Shown here piece by piece: positions 32,161 through 32,423 of a DNA stretch of 32,423 nt. The first letter of the stretch is position 1. Every line of letters starts with the position of its first letter. The notes below the pieces were generated by a model, which did no database searches, was not told the origin of the DNA, and worked only from the letters and a program-made list of their open reading frames with translations. Source of the stretch: a virus; the IMG/VR virus record IMGVR_UViG_3300010297_000037, positions 1 through 32,423 of that record; one strand, 5' to 3'. The translations under genes were made by a program, and so were the position numbers.

Positions 32161-32423
32161 ATGAATAGATTTAAATCTCATAAGACGGTTGAACAAATTG
32201 CAAGGAAACATCGAATGGATGTTTCTTTTATACAAAAGCAACTTGATATGGGCGAACCTATTGAGCATGAGCATACAAAAGATCACAATTTAGCAATGGA
32301 TATTGCTCTTCAACATCTTGATGAAATTCCAGATTATTATACACGTTTGAAAAAGATGGAAGCAGATGCTAAAAAGCATCACAAAAAATTCAAAGATGTA
32401 AAAGAGCATTGTGGATGTGAGAA
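32161..32423 (+). CDS. DUF5661-like small protein, 3' end cut by window
   Basis: An open frame from ATG 32161 to the window end (87 codons, no stop seen). The product starts MNRFKSHKTVEQIAKKHR with Arg instead of Lys at residue 15, then has a small helix with an 'IEHEHT' box (residues 35-40) and ALQHLDEIPDYYTRLKKME (residues 50-68). The 'H-L-x-E-I-P-D-Y-Y-T-R-L-x-x-M-E' signature is that of the DUF5661 family, seen in many phages, whose function is unknown. The multiple His and acidic residues could bind metal. It sits between gp16 and the expected gp17, behind its own late promoter box. The frame ends near a CGCE sequence, so the stop is probably close. Confidence 0.75.
   Translation, partial: MNRFKSHKTVEQIARKHRMDVSFIQKQLDMGEPIEHEHTKDHNLAMDIALQHLDEIPDYYTRLKKMEADAKKHHKKFKDVKEHCGCE

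Overview
This window looks like part of the late structural gene cluster of an AT-rich, T4-like marine myovirus, of the kind that infects Prochlorococcus/Synechococcus or SAR11. The evidence is gene order plus recognisable proteins: baseplate wedge gp25 and gp6, a giant protein in the gp7 position, gp8, a giant DUF4815-type protein, neck proteins gp13 and gp14, tail-completion protein gp15 and small terminase gp16. This is T4 gene order with gp9 to gp12 and the whisker gene missing or replaced. All convincing genes are on the + strand. No photosynthesis or other host-derived metabolic gene is visible, so the host cannot be settled from this window.

Layout. 1-2060 is mostly non-coding and rich in repeats: a 22-nt phased repeat at the left edge, inverted repeats, and a degenerate ~71-74-nt repeat carrying 13 copies of ATTCGT. 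It holds at most three very small genes (53, 27 and 47 aa). 2061-3885 holds a GT-A-like glycosyltransferase, a 48-aa basic protein, a 198-aa protein with weak ATP-grasp resemblance and an 81-aa acidic protein. 3912-19886 encodes the baseplate wedge (gp25, gp6, a 4025-aa giant, gp8). 19893-27395 is the 2500-aa giant. Two small overlapping genes follow, then gp13, a free-standing GIY-YIG homing endonuclease gene, gp14, gp15, gp16, and a partial DUF5661-like gene cut by the window end. gp17 (large terminase) would be expected further downstream.

How they work together. The gp25/gp6/gp7-position/gp8 group should form the baseplate wedge. The two giants (about 60% of the window) probably supply the peripheral baseplate and host-contact structures that gp9-gp12 supply in T4. 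gp13/gp14 close the head neck, gp15 caps the tail, and gp16 starts DNA packaging. Expression is probably late: NATAAATA boxes (T4 late consensus TATAAATA) sit 17-45 nt upstream of six genes, and four of them overlap the stop codon of the previous gene.

Most noteworthy: (1) the unexplained ATTCGT repeat array; (2) a shared set of small sequence modules found in several different virion proteins (gp14, gp15, gp8 and both giants), which suggests domain shuffling within the tail and neck gene set; (3) the homing endonuclease gene fitted between gp13 and gp14 with gaps of 1 and 2 nt.
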